A program made the position numbers and the translations under genes. A model generated the notes under the pieces. It had not been told where the DNA came from. It ran no database searches and worked only from the letters and a program-made list of their open reading frames with translations. DNA of 64,000 nucleotides. Source: Cryptomeria japonica. Its lineage: Eukaryota > Streptophyta > Pinopsida > Cupressales > Cupressaceae. This document shows, in pieces, positions 1 to 12,265 of the stretch (its first letter is position 1; the number at the start of each line of letters is the position of its first letter). The stretch covers positions 25,374,272 through 25,438,271 of the forward strand of contig NC_081405.1 in assembly GCF_030272615.1 (NCBI RefSeq), written 5' to 3'.

Positions 1-338
1 TTATGACCTCTCTTTCAATAGTACAAGTTCTCAATCATTAGAGCAGGACAAACATACATTCTCCTCTTGCTAAGCAAAAGAGATTACAAGAGCTTCTTGA
101 TCTAATAATAAAAAATCAGATTAATTGATGATGAATGAATTACTATTGTCTCATTATCTAAAGAAGTTACATACATCCAAAGACTTCTCAAAATGAATAA
201 CTTGCATTATTAGAAATAAAATAAAAAACTAAAATAGATTTTACTATGTAATCATGCTACATAAACTAAAAGACTAAATGTATAAAATTATGCAATAATA
301 TTCCAACAACTACATCATTGCCATCTTACAATAGAGAG
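1..338 (-). other. 3' untranslated and downstream region of PGK
   Basis: AT-rich sequence immediately downstream of the PGK stop codon on the minus strand. It should contain the 3' UTR. I could not find a perfect AATAAA on the minus strand, only weaker A/T-rich candidates, so the polyadenylation site is not assigned. Confidence 0.4.
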
Positions 339-3300
339 TTAATCTTCATCTAAACAAACAACACCAGGAAGGGGTTTGCCTTCCAAAAGCTCCAAGGTGG
401 CACCACCACCTGTGGAAATGTGTGTCATGTTATCAGCCACACCCATCTTCTCCACGGCAGCAACAGAGTCACCTCCACCAATGATGGTGGTCACACCCTT
501 TCCACTCAACTCTGCAACCTTCTTTGCAATTCCCTGCATTAAAAATTCAATGTAAAATCAATCTCCACAGTTATAATTCTAAACGAGGCAGTATGATATC
601 AACACATGAAGGAAAACACAAACCTCTGTTCCAAGAGCAAATTTTTCAAATTCAAAAACTCCCATGGGACCGTTCCAAATGATAGTTTTAGCTGTGTCCA
701 AAGCCCGACTGAATGTTTTGATGGTGAGAGGTCCAATGTCAAGACCTAGCCATCCTTCTGGAATGGCCGATGAGGGAACAATCTGAATGCCAGGTATCAG
801 TTAGCATTTTGTAAGACATTTTATGAGGATAGCTCTAATTTCACAAAATGCATATCACAAACCTTACTGTCTGCATCTGCAGCAAACTTGTCAGCTACAA
901 CAATGTCCCTTGGCAGCAAAAGAGAAACACCTTTCAATTTGGCCTTAGCAATCAATGATGTGGCAAGATCAAGTTTGTCCTCCTCTACAATTGAAGCTCC
1001 AACAGAAAGCCCTTGGGCCTTGTAGAATGTAAAAATCATTCCACCCCCAAGAAGTAGGACATCAATCTTCTCAAGCAGGGACTCAATAACAGCGATTTTA
1101 GAGGAGACCTTAGACCCTCCCACAATTGCAGCAAAAGGTTTCTTAGGAGCAGAAATTGCACCTACTAGATAGTTAAGTTCCTGCCTAACACAGCACTTCA
1201 GTTTACCTTCCAAGCTTGGGCATGGGTTTAAAAGAAAAAAGTAACAAATTGGAACAATACAAGGTATTAAAGGTAAAAGAGTTTCCACAGTCAGGGGTTT
1301 ATAAATTAGGTTGATATGGGTCAGGTTCAAACAACACATTTTGGGTATAGGATTAAAAGCAAAAAGTAACAAATTGGAACAATACAAAGTATTAAAGGTA
1401 AAAGAGTTTCCTTGTTTCCACAGTCAGGGGTTTATAAATTAGGTTGATATGGGTCAGGTTTAAACGACACATTTTAAGTTTTGACTTGTTTAGGTGGTTC
1501 ATTGGAAATCAAACTAATATGTAGATTCTATTGGAGAAGCTAGTGTGATTTCAGATGAACCACCTAAACAAATCAAAGCTTAGACTATGTTGTTTAAACC
1601 AAACTATTAGGTCAGCCTTAAACCACACACACTAAGCAACAAATTAAGCCTAGAGGATGTTAGTCAACTTTGAGTGTTTAACACTTTCAAGTCTAGAAGT
1701 GTATTCTTAGTGTGACAACATACATTAAGCAACATATTAAGCCTAAAAAATATCAATCAACTCTGAGTTTTAACACTTTTAAGTCTAAAAATATAAGCTT
1801 AGTGTGTGTGATTTAAGCTGTTCCAAACTATTGACATGCGAAAAAGCACAATGAAACATCTACTATGAAAGATGATGCTGGAGCTGCTGCAGAGGCTGAT
1901 GAATGGATGATAGGCTGAAATTTCTGTCAGATGAATGAAGTACTTTGATAAGCCTCCATAGTTTTAACTTCTAAGTTCTTCTACTTAAAATGTTTTCCGT
2001 GTTAATTTTTAGGACTGTCTAAGTGGTGTTTTGTTCTTGTTTCTTGAACTCTTACGACTCTGATAACAATTTGATCATTTCTATATGATGTAAGTGTTGG
2101 GTATATGAAGCCCAACAGTCACATGGCTGTTTGTCTTCCCCAAAAGACACTTCATTTCATAGTTGATATGTTTATATAAATGGCTGTCTTTGAGAAAGAA
2201 TGAGATTTTTCTGAAGAGACCGTATTTCAGCAAGAGGAAAGTGATGGGAAGCTCCTAACTAAGGACTCTTTCCTCACAAAAATGTATGCCTTGTTGATAG
2301 GAAAGTCTTTCTTTGGTGGAAAGAATCCACAAGAGGATTCAGGGTGCCTGGAGATTGAATATCCCAGGAGTGCAGGGATTATAGAGCTCACGGAGGCGGG
2401 AGAGAGCCTCTGGCTCAAGGCTGCGCAAGATCTAGAAGACTTCGGAAAGGCTGAGGATAAGGTCTTTGAGGAAAATGAATTTCAAAAAGAACAAAAGAGT
2501 GATGATTTATTGCTCCAGATTGCAGAAATAGAGGCGGAGTGGAATGCATTGATTGCAGGTACTGCACAAGTTTCTGCCCAAAATACAACAAATTCATTCA
2601 GTGAGGCAACCGTGAGAATTGGGAGTGATGTTTGTAGGCTATTCACACCTGTACAAGAGTTTTATATTTGGGTATTAAAATCTGATAATGGTGATCTTCT
2701 AGATATTCTATTACGGGGGAGCACAAAAGCAAGTGACTTTGACGGAGGAGTGTATTATGCATCTATTGATAGTAGTGTTCCTGATTATGGATTGCCGGAT
2801 GAAGTAGTTAGAGAATATGTTTTTAACTCTTATCTGACTTGGAGAAGATTAATTCGCATTGTTCATGAACAGAGTTTGGCGATATTAAAATCTTCTCAAG
2901 AGTTGGTTGTAGTATGAGCCTTGGAATGGAGATGCAGGGAATGTTACAGGCTGTGTCGGTTGGACTTCACGGGGGAGATTGTTGGGTATATGAAGCCCAA
3001 CAGTCACATGGCTGTTTGTCTTCCCCATAAGACACTTCATTTCATATTTGATATGTTTATATGATGTACTGTGTAATTGGATATTGGTTAATAAGAATTC
3101 TCCCTGCGTTTCTGGTGGACGTAGCCACTTAGTGGCGAACCACATTAATCTAGTGTCTTGAGTTCTTTGTTGTGTCTATTATTCTTTCTGCTGTTTTCTG
3201 TTCATTATTATGTGTTTTCTTTGCTCGTTTTTAAACTAATAGTAAGAGACCTGAGAACCTGGTTTCCCTCCTCAATCTATCAACAATGAAACATCTACTA

Positions 3301-4980
3301 TCTACTTTATCTCAATCATGAAAAATGCAATGCTAAAGGAGAGATTTAGGATACCCATTATGTTTGTCTATATCTCCTAGTTGCAGAACAATGGCATGGA
3401 ATTCGGTCAACTTAGTGAAAACAGGTAGTACAAGAAATATCTTACTTTTTGCATGAGAAAACCAGCAACAGATGGTTTGAGGTATTTAGTGACACCCACT
3501 GTGGACGCATGTGCTCTATGAGCTGTTCCAAAAGCATCATTTACATAGAGATCTGCAAGAGATGCCAGCTGCTTTGCAAATGGAGGAGCATTTGCCTCCT
3601 CCTCCTTTCTAAATCGAACATTCTCAAGAAGCAATACTCCTCCTTCAGGAAGAGATTCCACCAGCTTTTCAACTTCAGGACCAACACAGTCATTGGCCTT
3701 CAGTACCTGAGCAAGCAAGAAGTTTGCCCTTTTCAGATTTGAGTTCTGTTCTTACAAACAGAGCAGGATATTGCAAATTAATTTAATAACATCTATACCT
3801 CATGATTAAGCAATTCTGATAACCTTCCCACAAGAGGGGTCAAGCTGTATTTTAGAGTAATACCCTTAGGCCGACCCTGCACAGCAGAAAAGTTAAGACT
3901 GAAAATAAATTGAGAAAAAACTTGAAACCCATTCAATTAAATCAATAGAAGATTGGGCAGTTAAAATGATTTTGGTTAAAACAGTACATAATTGTGCTTA
4001 ATTTTTGGTAAAAATTGAGTAAGATTATTTTTTTGATGTTTCGGATCAAACTACATGATCATCATTAAATAAATTGAGAAAAAACCTGAAACCCATTCAA
4101 TTAAATTAATAGGAGATTGGACAGTTAAAATGATTTTGGCTAAAACAGTACATAATTGTGCTTAATTTGTGATAAAAGTTGAATGAATTTATTTTCTTAA
4201 TGTTTCGGATAAAAATACATGAACCACCATGTAAACTGAAACACCAATGAAATAAACTCACCATGAGTTAAATACAATGAAATAAACTTACCATGAGTTA
4301 AATGCAATTGCGTTATGAACTCAAAAATCATATGTTTGTTAAATACAATTACGTTATGAACTCAAAAATTATATGTTTATAATAAAACAGTACGTTTTAA
4401 GTTTTAATTTGTTACAGTAATTCATTTGAAATCATATAAATAGGTGGGTCTTTTGAAAGAACTAGTGTAATTCAAGTTGATCCACTTAAACAAATTGACA
4501 GTTAGAATGTGCTGTTTAACCATACTGAAAGAATTTGAATACATACTTTGTCAGGTCAGCAAGCAAGAGTATTTACAGCTGAAAGCAGATTGATTTTTAG
4601 AAGCTTTTGGGGAAGAGATTTACCAGATGAGAACAGAGTATAATCTTAGCACCATGAACCATTAAGTATTTGATGGTGGGAATGGCAGCTCTTATGCGTG
4701 TATCATCTGTAATGTTTCTAGATGAATCCAGTGGAACATTGAGATCAACACGAACCAAAACGCGCCTCCCCTTCAAATCCTTCTCACCAAGTTCACCCAC
4801 ACTCTTCTTTCTGATCGCCATAATCGCTGCAAGTGCTTTGCTCTGCATGCCCACAAGTTGAGGTGATTTATAAGGCTTACAATTGGCATGGGAAAATATC
4901 GAGGTTGGCTTCGTAAAATATGGCGGAGGTACAGATCTTAAAGCAGCTTTGTCGATGAGTGCCTTAGTGGCTTCCGCCAT
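339..4980 (-). CDS. PGK: Phosphoglycerate kinase, six exons, probably plastid-targeted
   Basis: Catalyses the reversible transfer of phosphate between 1,3-bisphosphoglycerate and ADP (glycolysis; Calvin cycle in plastids). Exons on the minus strand: 4624-4980, 3799-3876, 3446-3706, 863-1180, 624-782, 339-533. All five introns are GT-AG, all junctions are phase 0, and the exons join into one 455-residue frame with no internal stop. Visible motifs: RVDLNVP (R77, D79, N81), TDDTR (R95), SHL/GRP across intron 1 (H118, R121), ENVRF (R176), GTAHRAH (R209), GGSKVSSK (K256, K260) and the nucleotide-binding GGGDS (D413, S414). These match known PGK substrate and nucleotide ligands. Cytosolic plant PGK is about 401 residues; the extra ~52 at the N terminus are rich in Ala, Ser, Lys and Pro, which fits a transit peptide, although Glu3 and Asp10 are atypical. 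The start at 4980 has a good context (AATGGCG); Met45 or Met54 would give a near-cytosolic form. The gene looks functional. Confidence 0.95.
1228..1476. repeat. Tandem duplication in PGK intron 3, period about 125 bp
   Basis: Two near-identical copies start at 1228 and 1353. Both contain AAGTAACAAATTGGAACAAT followed by a shared stretch ending in ATTAGGTTGATATGGGTCAG. The second copy has a small insertion (TTGTTTCC) and runs into a MITE-like hairpin at 1458. Confidence 0.85.
1458..1599. mobile_element. MITE-like inverted-repeat element in PGK intron 3
   Basis: The ends GTTTAAACGACACATTTTAAG (1458-1478) and CTTAGACTATGTTGTTTAAAC (1579-1599) are inverted copies at about 17 of 21 positions. The inner parts also pair: CTTGTTTAGGTGGTTCAT against ATGAACCACCTAAACAAA. 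The whole ~142 bp could fold into one hairpin. Related hairpins lie at 4384-4521 and 5231-5373, so this is a small family clustered at this gene. No transposase is visible. Confidence 0.7.
1617..1817. mobile_element. Second MITE-like element with tandem inner copies, PGK intron 3
   Basis: Inverted ends: CTTAAACCACACACACTAAGC at 1617-1637 against GCTTAGTGTGTGTGATTTAAG at 1797-1817, differing at one base. The interior holds two diverged tandem copies of a ~95 bp unit (AAGCAACA.ATTAAGCCTA...CAAGTCTA). It differs from the family at 1458. Confidence 0.7.
2282..2917 (+). CDS. Unrecognised 211-codon open frame inside the intronic LTR element
   Basis: An uninterrupted frame lying just upstream of the polypurine tract, where a copia element would carry RNase H. 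I see no reverse transcriptase, RNase H, protease or zinc-knuckle motif. The N-terminal half is acidic with Glu-rich runs ([18 protein letters not shown]), then a more hydrophobic segment ([20 protein letters not shown]), ending in a possible helical region and VVV. It could be a gag-like protein of a non-autonomous element or a captured host fragment. That it is still open in an otherwise damaged element is the only hint of coding function. Confidence 0.4.
   Translation: MYALLIGKSFFGGKNPQEDSGCLEIEYPRSAGIIELTEAGESLWLKAAQDLEDFGKAEDKVFEENEFQKEQKSDDLLLQIAEIEAEWNALIAGTAQVSAQNTTNSFSEATVRIGSDVCRLFTPVQEFYIWVLKSDNGDLLDILLRGSTKASDFDGGVYYASIDSSVPDYGLPDEVVREYVFNSYLTWRRLIRIVHEQSLAILKSSQELVVV
2980..3285 (+). 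repeat. 3' LTR of the intronic element
   Basis: 306 bp, TGTTGGG...CAACA, directly after the polypurine tract GGGGGAGAT. The first 23 bp form a small hairpin (TGTTGGG paired with CCCAACA), a common LTR start in copia elements. Confidence 0.7.
3903..4230. repeat. Tandem duplication in PGK intron 1, period 164 bp
   Basis: Two copies start at 3903 and 4067 with AAATAAATTGAGAAAAAAC and share the run through ACAGTACATAATTGTGCTTA and TGTTTCGGAT. Each ends near an ACATGA segment. This is old local duplication inside the intron (roughly 90% alike by eye). Confidence 0.85.
4384..4521. mobile_element. MITE-like hairpin in PGK intron 1
   Basis: Related to 1458-1599: starts AAAACAGTACGTTTTAAG, ends with AGAATGTGCTGTTTAAC, with inner arms AATTTGTTACAGTAATTCA and TGATCCACTTAAACAAATT. 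More diverged than the intron 3 copy. Confidence 0.55.
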
Positions 4981-5230
4981 TGATGGTTTCTGTGAGGTTT
5001 CCTATGTAAAACTATGCTAAGGTGGCTCCAGTGGAGTATTATCCCAAGGTTTAAACAGCTAACGTCAAGGGTCATAATTTGATTGTGGGTTTGGCATTGC
5101 AGGAGATTCTATTTTGTCAACACATCTTAAATTATCAGAACAGATAAAAAATTATAAGCAGGAGATTTTCTAGTTTATCAATCTTTTAACAATCTATATA
5201 GTAAATTATTATAGCAAATAATTTTTATTT
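4981..5230 (-). promoter_or_regulatory. PGK 5' UTR and proximal promoter region
   Basis: Sequence directly upstream of the PGK start codon. It is less AT-rich than its surroundings between 4981 and 5100, as expected of a 5' UTR and core promoter. No convincing TATA box is visible at a sensible distance. A MITE-like hairpin at 5231-5373 marks the outer edge. The assignment rests on position only. Confidence 0.35.
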
Positions 5231-5373
5231 TTTAAAAACAATATATTTTAAGTTTTGACTTGTTTAAATGATTTATTTTAAATCATAGTAATAGATGAGT
5301 TTATTATAGAAACTACTTCAATTTCAAATGAGCTATCTAAACATGTAAAAGCTTACAATGTAATATTTAAACT
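5231..5373. mobile_element. MITE-like hairpin upstream of PGK
   Basis: Third member of the family seen in introns 1 and 3. It begins TTTAAAAACAATATATTTTA and ends GCTTACAATGTAATATTTAA, with inner arms GACTTGTTTAAATGATTTA and AGCTATCTAAACATGTAAA. Confidence 0.55.
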
Positions 5374-8300
5374 TACTCATAAAAAATGATGTTCAAACAA
5401 GAAGCCAACCTCATGAAAATCACACATTTGAAATTCATAATGCACATCTTTGGAGAGCTTTAAAATAGTCTATTTTTTACTCCACTTTATATTGTTTTTT
5501 CTTTCCCTAAGGCAAAATGTTACAAATATGGGAGAAAGAGCATTACCATGTGTAATGTCACATCCTTTGTGGTTAGGGGCTATTTTAGATGAAATAAACT
5601 CATCTTACAAATATATCGAATATTAATGAATGAATAAATTGTCTAAATATAAATAAATAATATATATATGGTTTATTAGAATATGTTATAATGGATATGA
5701 AAGATGAAAAAAAGAAGAGAAGATATACTTAGTTAATTTATATGTATCTTGTTGTCTTTGAAATTGTTTGATCTATTTGAGTTATGTGGACAAGGTATTA
5801 GATCTAAAACCACAAAGATGTGTAGATTGTTGTGGTCTAAATAGACTTTAGGGTTTTTATGATTACTGACAAAATCACATTCATAATTCTATTTGACCTT
5901 TGCAATTGCATCTTATAGGCATGATCCCATCCTTTATACTCACCAACCTAAAAAAAATATTCACTTGTGCATGATATATGTATGAATTCACACAATGTAA
6001 AATTGATTATTACCTTTGAGAGGACTCTACTATGCAATGATTGTACTTTGAAAGTTTCCTTATGTGATATAGGAGCATTAGGGTCCATGGGAAATCTTGC
6101 ATCACCCAAAAACATAATCAAAGTTGGCCAAGAGAATTTTTATTAAAGTGTGATTTTTCAAAGAAATGGAAAGATTGGAAAAGTCAAAGAGATCAATAGA
6201 CTTTTCTAATCATTGTTCCAACTAACTTTAGAAGGAATATAAAACTTGGTTTCATCTTTGGTAGTAGCCTATTTCTTCTTTGGCTAAATCTTCACTTTGA
6301 TAGAACCTTGTGTAATCTTTGGTAATAAAGCAACTATAGTAGCATTTGGGTTGACTTCAGTAGTAAGGAAACAATTGACAATTGACAACTTGATGATTCA
6401 TGACAATGTTGACTCTAGTGGACACCTAACATTGAATTTTGTCTAGATCAATTCATTATACATCTCCAATTTATCAATATGGGTCTTTTGATATTATTGG
6501 TTGCTTGATTTCTTATTAGTGTTTTCTTAACACATGACATGCATTCAAGCGAGACATTTAGGGTCCATGAAGGAGTGTGATATTTTAGATTTTCACATTT
6601 TGGTGGTTGTCTACCTTCTTGTAAGGCCATGGATTTGATTTCCTATTCAAGTGGTGTTTTGGCTTCAACAACCATCTTTTGTTAGCTATTCTTCTTGGTC
6701 ACTATAGTTCATTTTCTTTGGCCTAACAATTGTTATAATTTTATGAGTAAATATTTTCCTCTTAGTGTGGTTTGTTGTCATCCTTGCATGTCATTGAGTC
6801 CTAGCTATGAGTCCTAGCTATAAGATAATTGTTAACCTTGAAGAAAAATAGAACATTTGAGCAAGAAGAAGTGGAAATGATTGGATAATTTAATTGGCGA
6901 CTCAAAAATAAAACCATTGATCTCATTGGATAAAGGCAATGAATGGGGGGAAGCAAATTAGAAGAAATAGGTGTAAGAGAGAGAGGGGAAACACGAGAGT
7001 GGGATCCAAAAGAGACCATTAAGTTATTTTCTCAAGAAAGGAAGTTAAGGTGAGGCTTACTATGTTAGATAGAGAAGCAATAGGGAAAATCCCTCACTAG
7101 GAAAGATCCTCTATTTAGGGTAATGTAATCCTTTTGTTAATTTCTATACGTGTAATGAGTTCAAGATCCTTGTTAACTTCTTGTTAGCCCAGATATAGAT
7201 TTTTAGATGATCTAATGAACCTATAAAATCTTTTTATTTCACTTGGCATATGTTTTTTTTTTTGATGTGTGTGGATATTAGGTTTAGGAGGTTGTTTAAT
7301 TGACTCCCGATATAGACTACATTAGATGGTATTAGAGTGACATTTTCCCCATTGGGATATGTCTTGAGAGTCTCTAGTGGATTTGTTGTAGGTTTGAGGA
7401 ATTATTGTAATTACAAAAAGCTATGCGAGGGGGGCATCACTTGGTTTTAGACATTATCCTTTCAAACTTGTGTCTTGTATGGCTTTGGTAAATTTATTGC
7501 AGGTGTGATAAATTATTGCAATTATATTTATTGGTGAGAGGAAATGATATCAAATAGGGTGCATCTTATATTAGAATATATTTTAGTATTAGGTAAAATA
7601 TTTAAGAGTGAACTCTCCATTGAGTTGATAATGGGTAGAGGAAGTTTTGATATTCTTCAAGATCTTTTAATGGAAGTATTGGGCATAGGGTATGTGCATC
7701 TTTTATGAAAGGAAAACTAGTTGTGGGTAAATGGGTGTGTGAGAGTGTTTGGTAAAGAAGAATTTGGATGGTATAAAGGAGGTACATGTCACAATTGCAA
7801 TAATAAAGAGGATAGAAAGGTGACACAGGAGCATCTAGGGGGTCAGGCAATCCTGCACACCCAAAAATATTTCATTTTTATGCATTGTTGGAATTTTGGC
7901 TTTTCTGTCACGAAGGATTGCACCTTGAATGTTATGATTTGAAGCTCAACAATCTCATGCAACATGGAAACACCTCCGAGCCTATGGGTTGCTCATAACG
8001 AAAGCGAATCTCCAGATTCTAGGCTAGATCCCTTTAGAATACCTCCTAACATTGAACTAAACTTGATTGGAAAAGGGATAGGGATATTGCTTGAATTGAA
8101 AACTATAGCTAACAAGAGGTGATTCACCTAAAATTGTGACCATATTTGTTGTCCTAAACTCATAATGATGCTAAAAAATCAGCTCTACTCTATGCACAAC
8201 TTAGTTTTTACTCAAATCAAACAATAGTGTTTCATAAGAAGATTGTTTTTTAGGTTCTTGAAAGAAAACTAAATGCTTTCACAACTAAAATAACTAAATA

Positions 8301-11300
8301 TTTCGATACAACTTATAACCTACTTGAATTTTGAATATTCCATATCAAGGTGTATAAATAAAACATAATTCAAGGATTCTATATATCAAATCACAAAAAC
8401 TACATCAAAATCATTCCTCAATCACACAAAACACAGAGTTGAGAAGGCAAAACTTGAACTGCTTTTATTGATATAAAGGAGTTTCTCTTACAAACATGGA
8501 TCTAAAAAATGCTTCTAAATTTAAAAAATCTGAGTTACAAAGTTGTTTTTAAGCTTGAAAGAGCTTCAAGAGCTATAATAAAAGCTAAAAGAAAGCAAGA
8601 ACTAGAGAAAAGAGAGAAGAAAAGATGACTTTATAGAAGAGAGGGGCTTCTTTGGAAATGAGGTCAAATTCCAACTCTTCATCCTCGAACTCAGCTTGAA
8701 CTGTTGTTCTTTATTCTTGTTTTCATCTCCATCTTGCATGATTGTAGCTCCTTGGGGATGAATTTGAAGAAAAGGCATGCAAAAGGGGTGTTAGAAATGC
8801 ACTGAACTGCTGCTTTATGGGTCCAAAAGTTGTCTCAACTAGAGTATAACCCATGTGGGGTACTTGACTGAGGTCTAACTACTACAAATTCCTTCAAAAT
8901 TCCCGTTTTCTGGGCCCAAATTGATGAATGAATAAAAATCAACCTCTTGCCTCCTTCACTGACTCTTGAACTAATTGTATGAACTGTTGGTATAAGATTT
9001 CAAACTGATTGCTTTTTCATTAGTAGACTATGATCCTTGACTGTATTTTCCTTTCTTGTTGCTTAGGATAGTCTCATTCACTATTGTTTCTGTTAAAATC
9101 ACTTTGAATGTGCCCTGCTCTTACAATATAATCTATCATCGTTTTACTTTTACTAACACAAATCCATCCATAATGATTGTCATTTCTTTGATATGTCCTT
9201 ACTGTTAGCTTCCATCTTATCTCTGATTGCTTGAGGTTCTTATGAAGGTTCCTCTCTCAATATGAAGTTTGGATCATATTACCTCGTACCAATCATACAA
9301 AATTTTGAGCAATGTTGTATGGTATATATCAAACTTCATCTCTTCTTAAAAGTGATATGAAACCCTTACACACATTTGGCTCATGCATTTCTCCTATGAC
9401 TGAAAACCTTACTTATTACTGTTAAGACTGCGTTAACCTTTGTACTGGATTGTCATTGTGTTGGTACAGACTTAATGGCATTTGGTGTTGTTTCCCCTCT
9501 TGGACAAAAGGACTATCACAACAAATCCCTTACCTTCTGTTAAAGTTCAATCCATTGATCTTCTCTGCTGCTTTTGACAATGTTATCTAACATTAGACTG
9601 CTCTTTGACATCACTGTCTTGAATAGGGTCCTTATCTTTATGGCTTTTTGTTGTTTTCCAAGGTCCTTTTGTGCCTTAGAACTATCACAAAGGTTGACTT
9701 TGACATCATTGTCTTGATTCTTCATTGCTTTATGAATGTCTTAAAATCACTATTTTGATAGTATTATCTTATTTTGAGGCTACAACAAAGTCTTTACCAA
9801 GGTTTTTTTTTTCATTTCATCCTCATTCATAATTTATGGAGTGACTATCAAAGTTCTTATTTTCACTGTATTTTCTGAGTTTGACTGTCTTTGAAGATGT
9901 ACTATCCTTACTACTGTTCTAACTCGATCCCACATGCTTTTGACTGCAAAATTAACCACTTGACTATTATTTCTTCATCATTGATGCTCAAGACACTTTG
10001 TTGGAGGATAAAATAATGAACACCAACATGGCTTGTAATACTATCTTCTAGTTCTTCATTGCAATGGACTGCAACCTTTAGATGGTAGAGATTTGTTATG
10101 TTTGTATTGACCAAAATACATGATCAAAGGCATTCCCTCACTGCTTTGAGCCTAATAAGAGATTATAATAGCCTTTTTTTTCGACACTGTATTCCCTTTT
10201 TAGAGCTTTACTTTTCTTAGCTATCACAACCTCCTCTCTATAACGACATTTATTGTTATGCTTATGTTCACTAATCTCTATAACATTCTTAATACCTTAC
10301 GATTGTCACCATGCTCTTTGCTGAGACTGTCTTATCATTTTCTCACATATATGGATGCTAAAAGTGATGCTCTCGGATATACTTTACTTAACTTGAATGC
10401 CTTAGACAACATTCTTCATCACTTTGTGTCCATAGCTTTGTCCTTTTGTTGTTGACAAGATTCTCTATTTCAGACTTGGGATTTTGACCCTTCTTGTCCA
10501 TTATACCCTAGCCATACAGTTTTGGTCCTTTGAGTTGATGTTATGATATGTCCTTATGTATATAGGCCTGTTACGGAGTTTGTTACATATCTCAATGCCC
10601 TATGCAAAATTTTGACATCTTCAACTTCTACTGGGGGTGAGAGCATTTTGATTTTACATTAACTATCACAGCCATATGAGCTATATTTAACATCTCTATT
10701 GAACATTACTCTCTGAGATGATAACACAAGATTTGTCCTTCTCTTACACTCACATAGATTAAAAGGAAAAGAAAACATCCAACACAAGGCTATGCAATCT
10801 TTTCAAAAAACATAAGTAAGGGCTTCCTTGTAAAAGAAATATCAAACTTATTGCAATATTCACTCGTGCACTTGACCGATGCATGTTTTTTTATCCCTTC
10901 AAGACTTCCTTTGTGCATGCAATGTGAAGTCTTCTTCTTCAACGTGGCTGCAACCAGTTGTTCCTCTCTATTTCCCTTGTTCATGGTGGCAAAGACTAAC
11001 ATGCAAATTGCTTGTTGAGAGTAAAATCTAAGTGTAAAACCCCTAAGCCTGACCTAATTCCACGTTGAAATAGAAAACATGATAACCTCTCCTTGACATA
11101 CAACGTGGAGTATAACATGAGAGGGGAAAATTTGACTTTAAGTCTTAATTCAATATAATATCCCTCTCTTTTGAACTCCAATTCCATCCAAATGTGTGGC
11201 TTTTATTTTGGACAGGTTTAAGACTCTTTTGACACAACGAAGAAATAAATGTTGTAACTATTTACTCCTTGAAACTTTAGAAACAACAAAAGGTAATTAA

Positions 11301-12265
11301 AGTAGTCCTCTTAAAAAAAAAATTGACTCCTTCAAAAGCTTTTGTAATAAACCTTGAATCTTAGGACTTATGATAGAGCTATTTTCAACCTGAAGGGAAA
11401 AAAATAGGTAACAAGTTTTAGGTGGATTTTTGTGTTTAATAATACCAAATATTTTTATAAAATGTTTTGGCATGGCTTGCAATAGCCCTTAGCCTATATT
11501 TTTATGTAATTTGGTGGCATTTAAAATTGTCAAAATTCAAAATTTGTCTAAATTGATGTTGAAACATGTGGACCCCACATGCATCCAAATTGGAGCCAAA
11601 AAATATTCAAATTCAAATTCCTAGGAATTAAATGCTAGGAAAAGAGCATATTTTCCATATTGGGTATGCCATAAGGGATAATCTTAGTTTTTCCATGTTT
11701 AGAGTCAAGGTGTGCTGGTGGTCTTACATGGACACCTATCCTTAACTGGTGTGCAAGAGTGGTGTAAGAGCATCAAATGGGAAGATTCCACATTCAAATT
11801 AAATGAAATTTTGTGGGAAGAGAAGGTAGGTGTTGTAATGGTGAAAATTAGGTTTCCACCATTAGATGTAGTAAAACCACTAATTTTGCTTAAGGACCAG
11901 TACATTAGGGATCTTGATAGGAATTTGATAGATCTAAACATAATAGATCTAGATTCTAATCAAATTCCAGGAGTCTTAAATGTGCCTATTCTTTCCCTTA
12001 AGTTGAATTGAATTGTAGAAGATGTTGAAATTAGGGTAAATGTGCTAGAATGAAAGTAAAAATGCATGAACAATGAGCTACAATCGTTGGATCGAGCCAC
12101 GAACCTAGTTCTGAGAAATGTAAGAGTGTTCGGATCTGTTCCCAGAAGGAGCTCTTGATTTTTCGAGACCGTGGTGGTGGTGGTGGTCGTCCTCCGTACT
12201 TTTCGCATTCCAATGGGGGATATGTTCGTCTCTATAAATAAAGCCAATTCTAAAGATCACAACTC
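5374..12265. other. Intergenic sequence, nothing identified
   Basis: About 6.9 kb, AT-rich with a T/C-rich stretch near 8900-10750. No open frame longer than about 100 codons, no recognisable protein motif, no clear LTR, PBS or tandem repeat. The 99-codon frame at 11712-12011 has no family resemblance I can name. Probably old, decayed repeat DNA. Confidence 0.5.

Larger units (their letters stand above)
1867..3285 (+). mobile_element. Decayed copia-like LTR element in PGK intron 3
   Basis: A complete LTR lies at 2980-3285. It begins TGTTGGG, ends CAACA, and contains a TGGACGTAGCC...GGCGAACCACATTAA segment typical of copia LTRs. It is preceded by a polypurine tract GGGGGAGAT (2971-2979), so the element is plus-stranded, opposite to PGK. 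Its first 83 bp recur at 2095-2177 (81 of 83 identical), the remnant of the 5' LTR, whose remainder and primer site are gone. A 211-codon frame fills the interior. A 19-bp direct repeat (1848-1866 and 3283-3301) flanks the block, longer than the 5 bp expected of LTR integration. The segment 1867-2094 is unexplained. Confidence 0.65.

Noticed and set aside
7602..7942. Overlapping 73- and 82-codon frames on both strands
   Set aside because: Chance-length frames with no motif in AT-rich DNA.
11712..12011. 99-codon plus-strand frame with coding-like composition
   Set aside because: No motif or family recognised, isolated; overlapping minus frames are equally long.
12171..12192. GGT trinucleotide run
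   Set aside because: About six units only; too short to report as a microsatellite.
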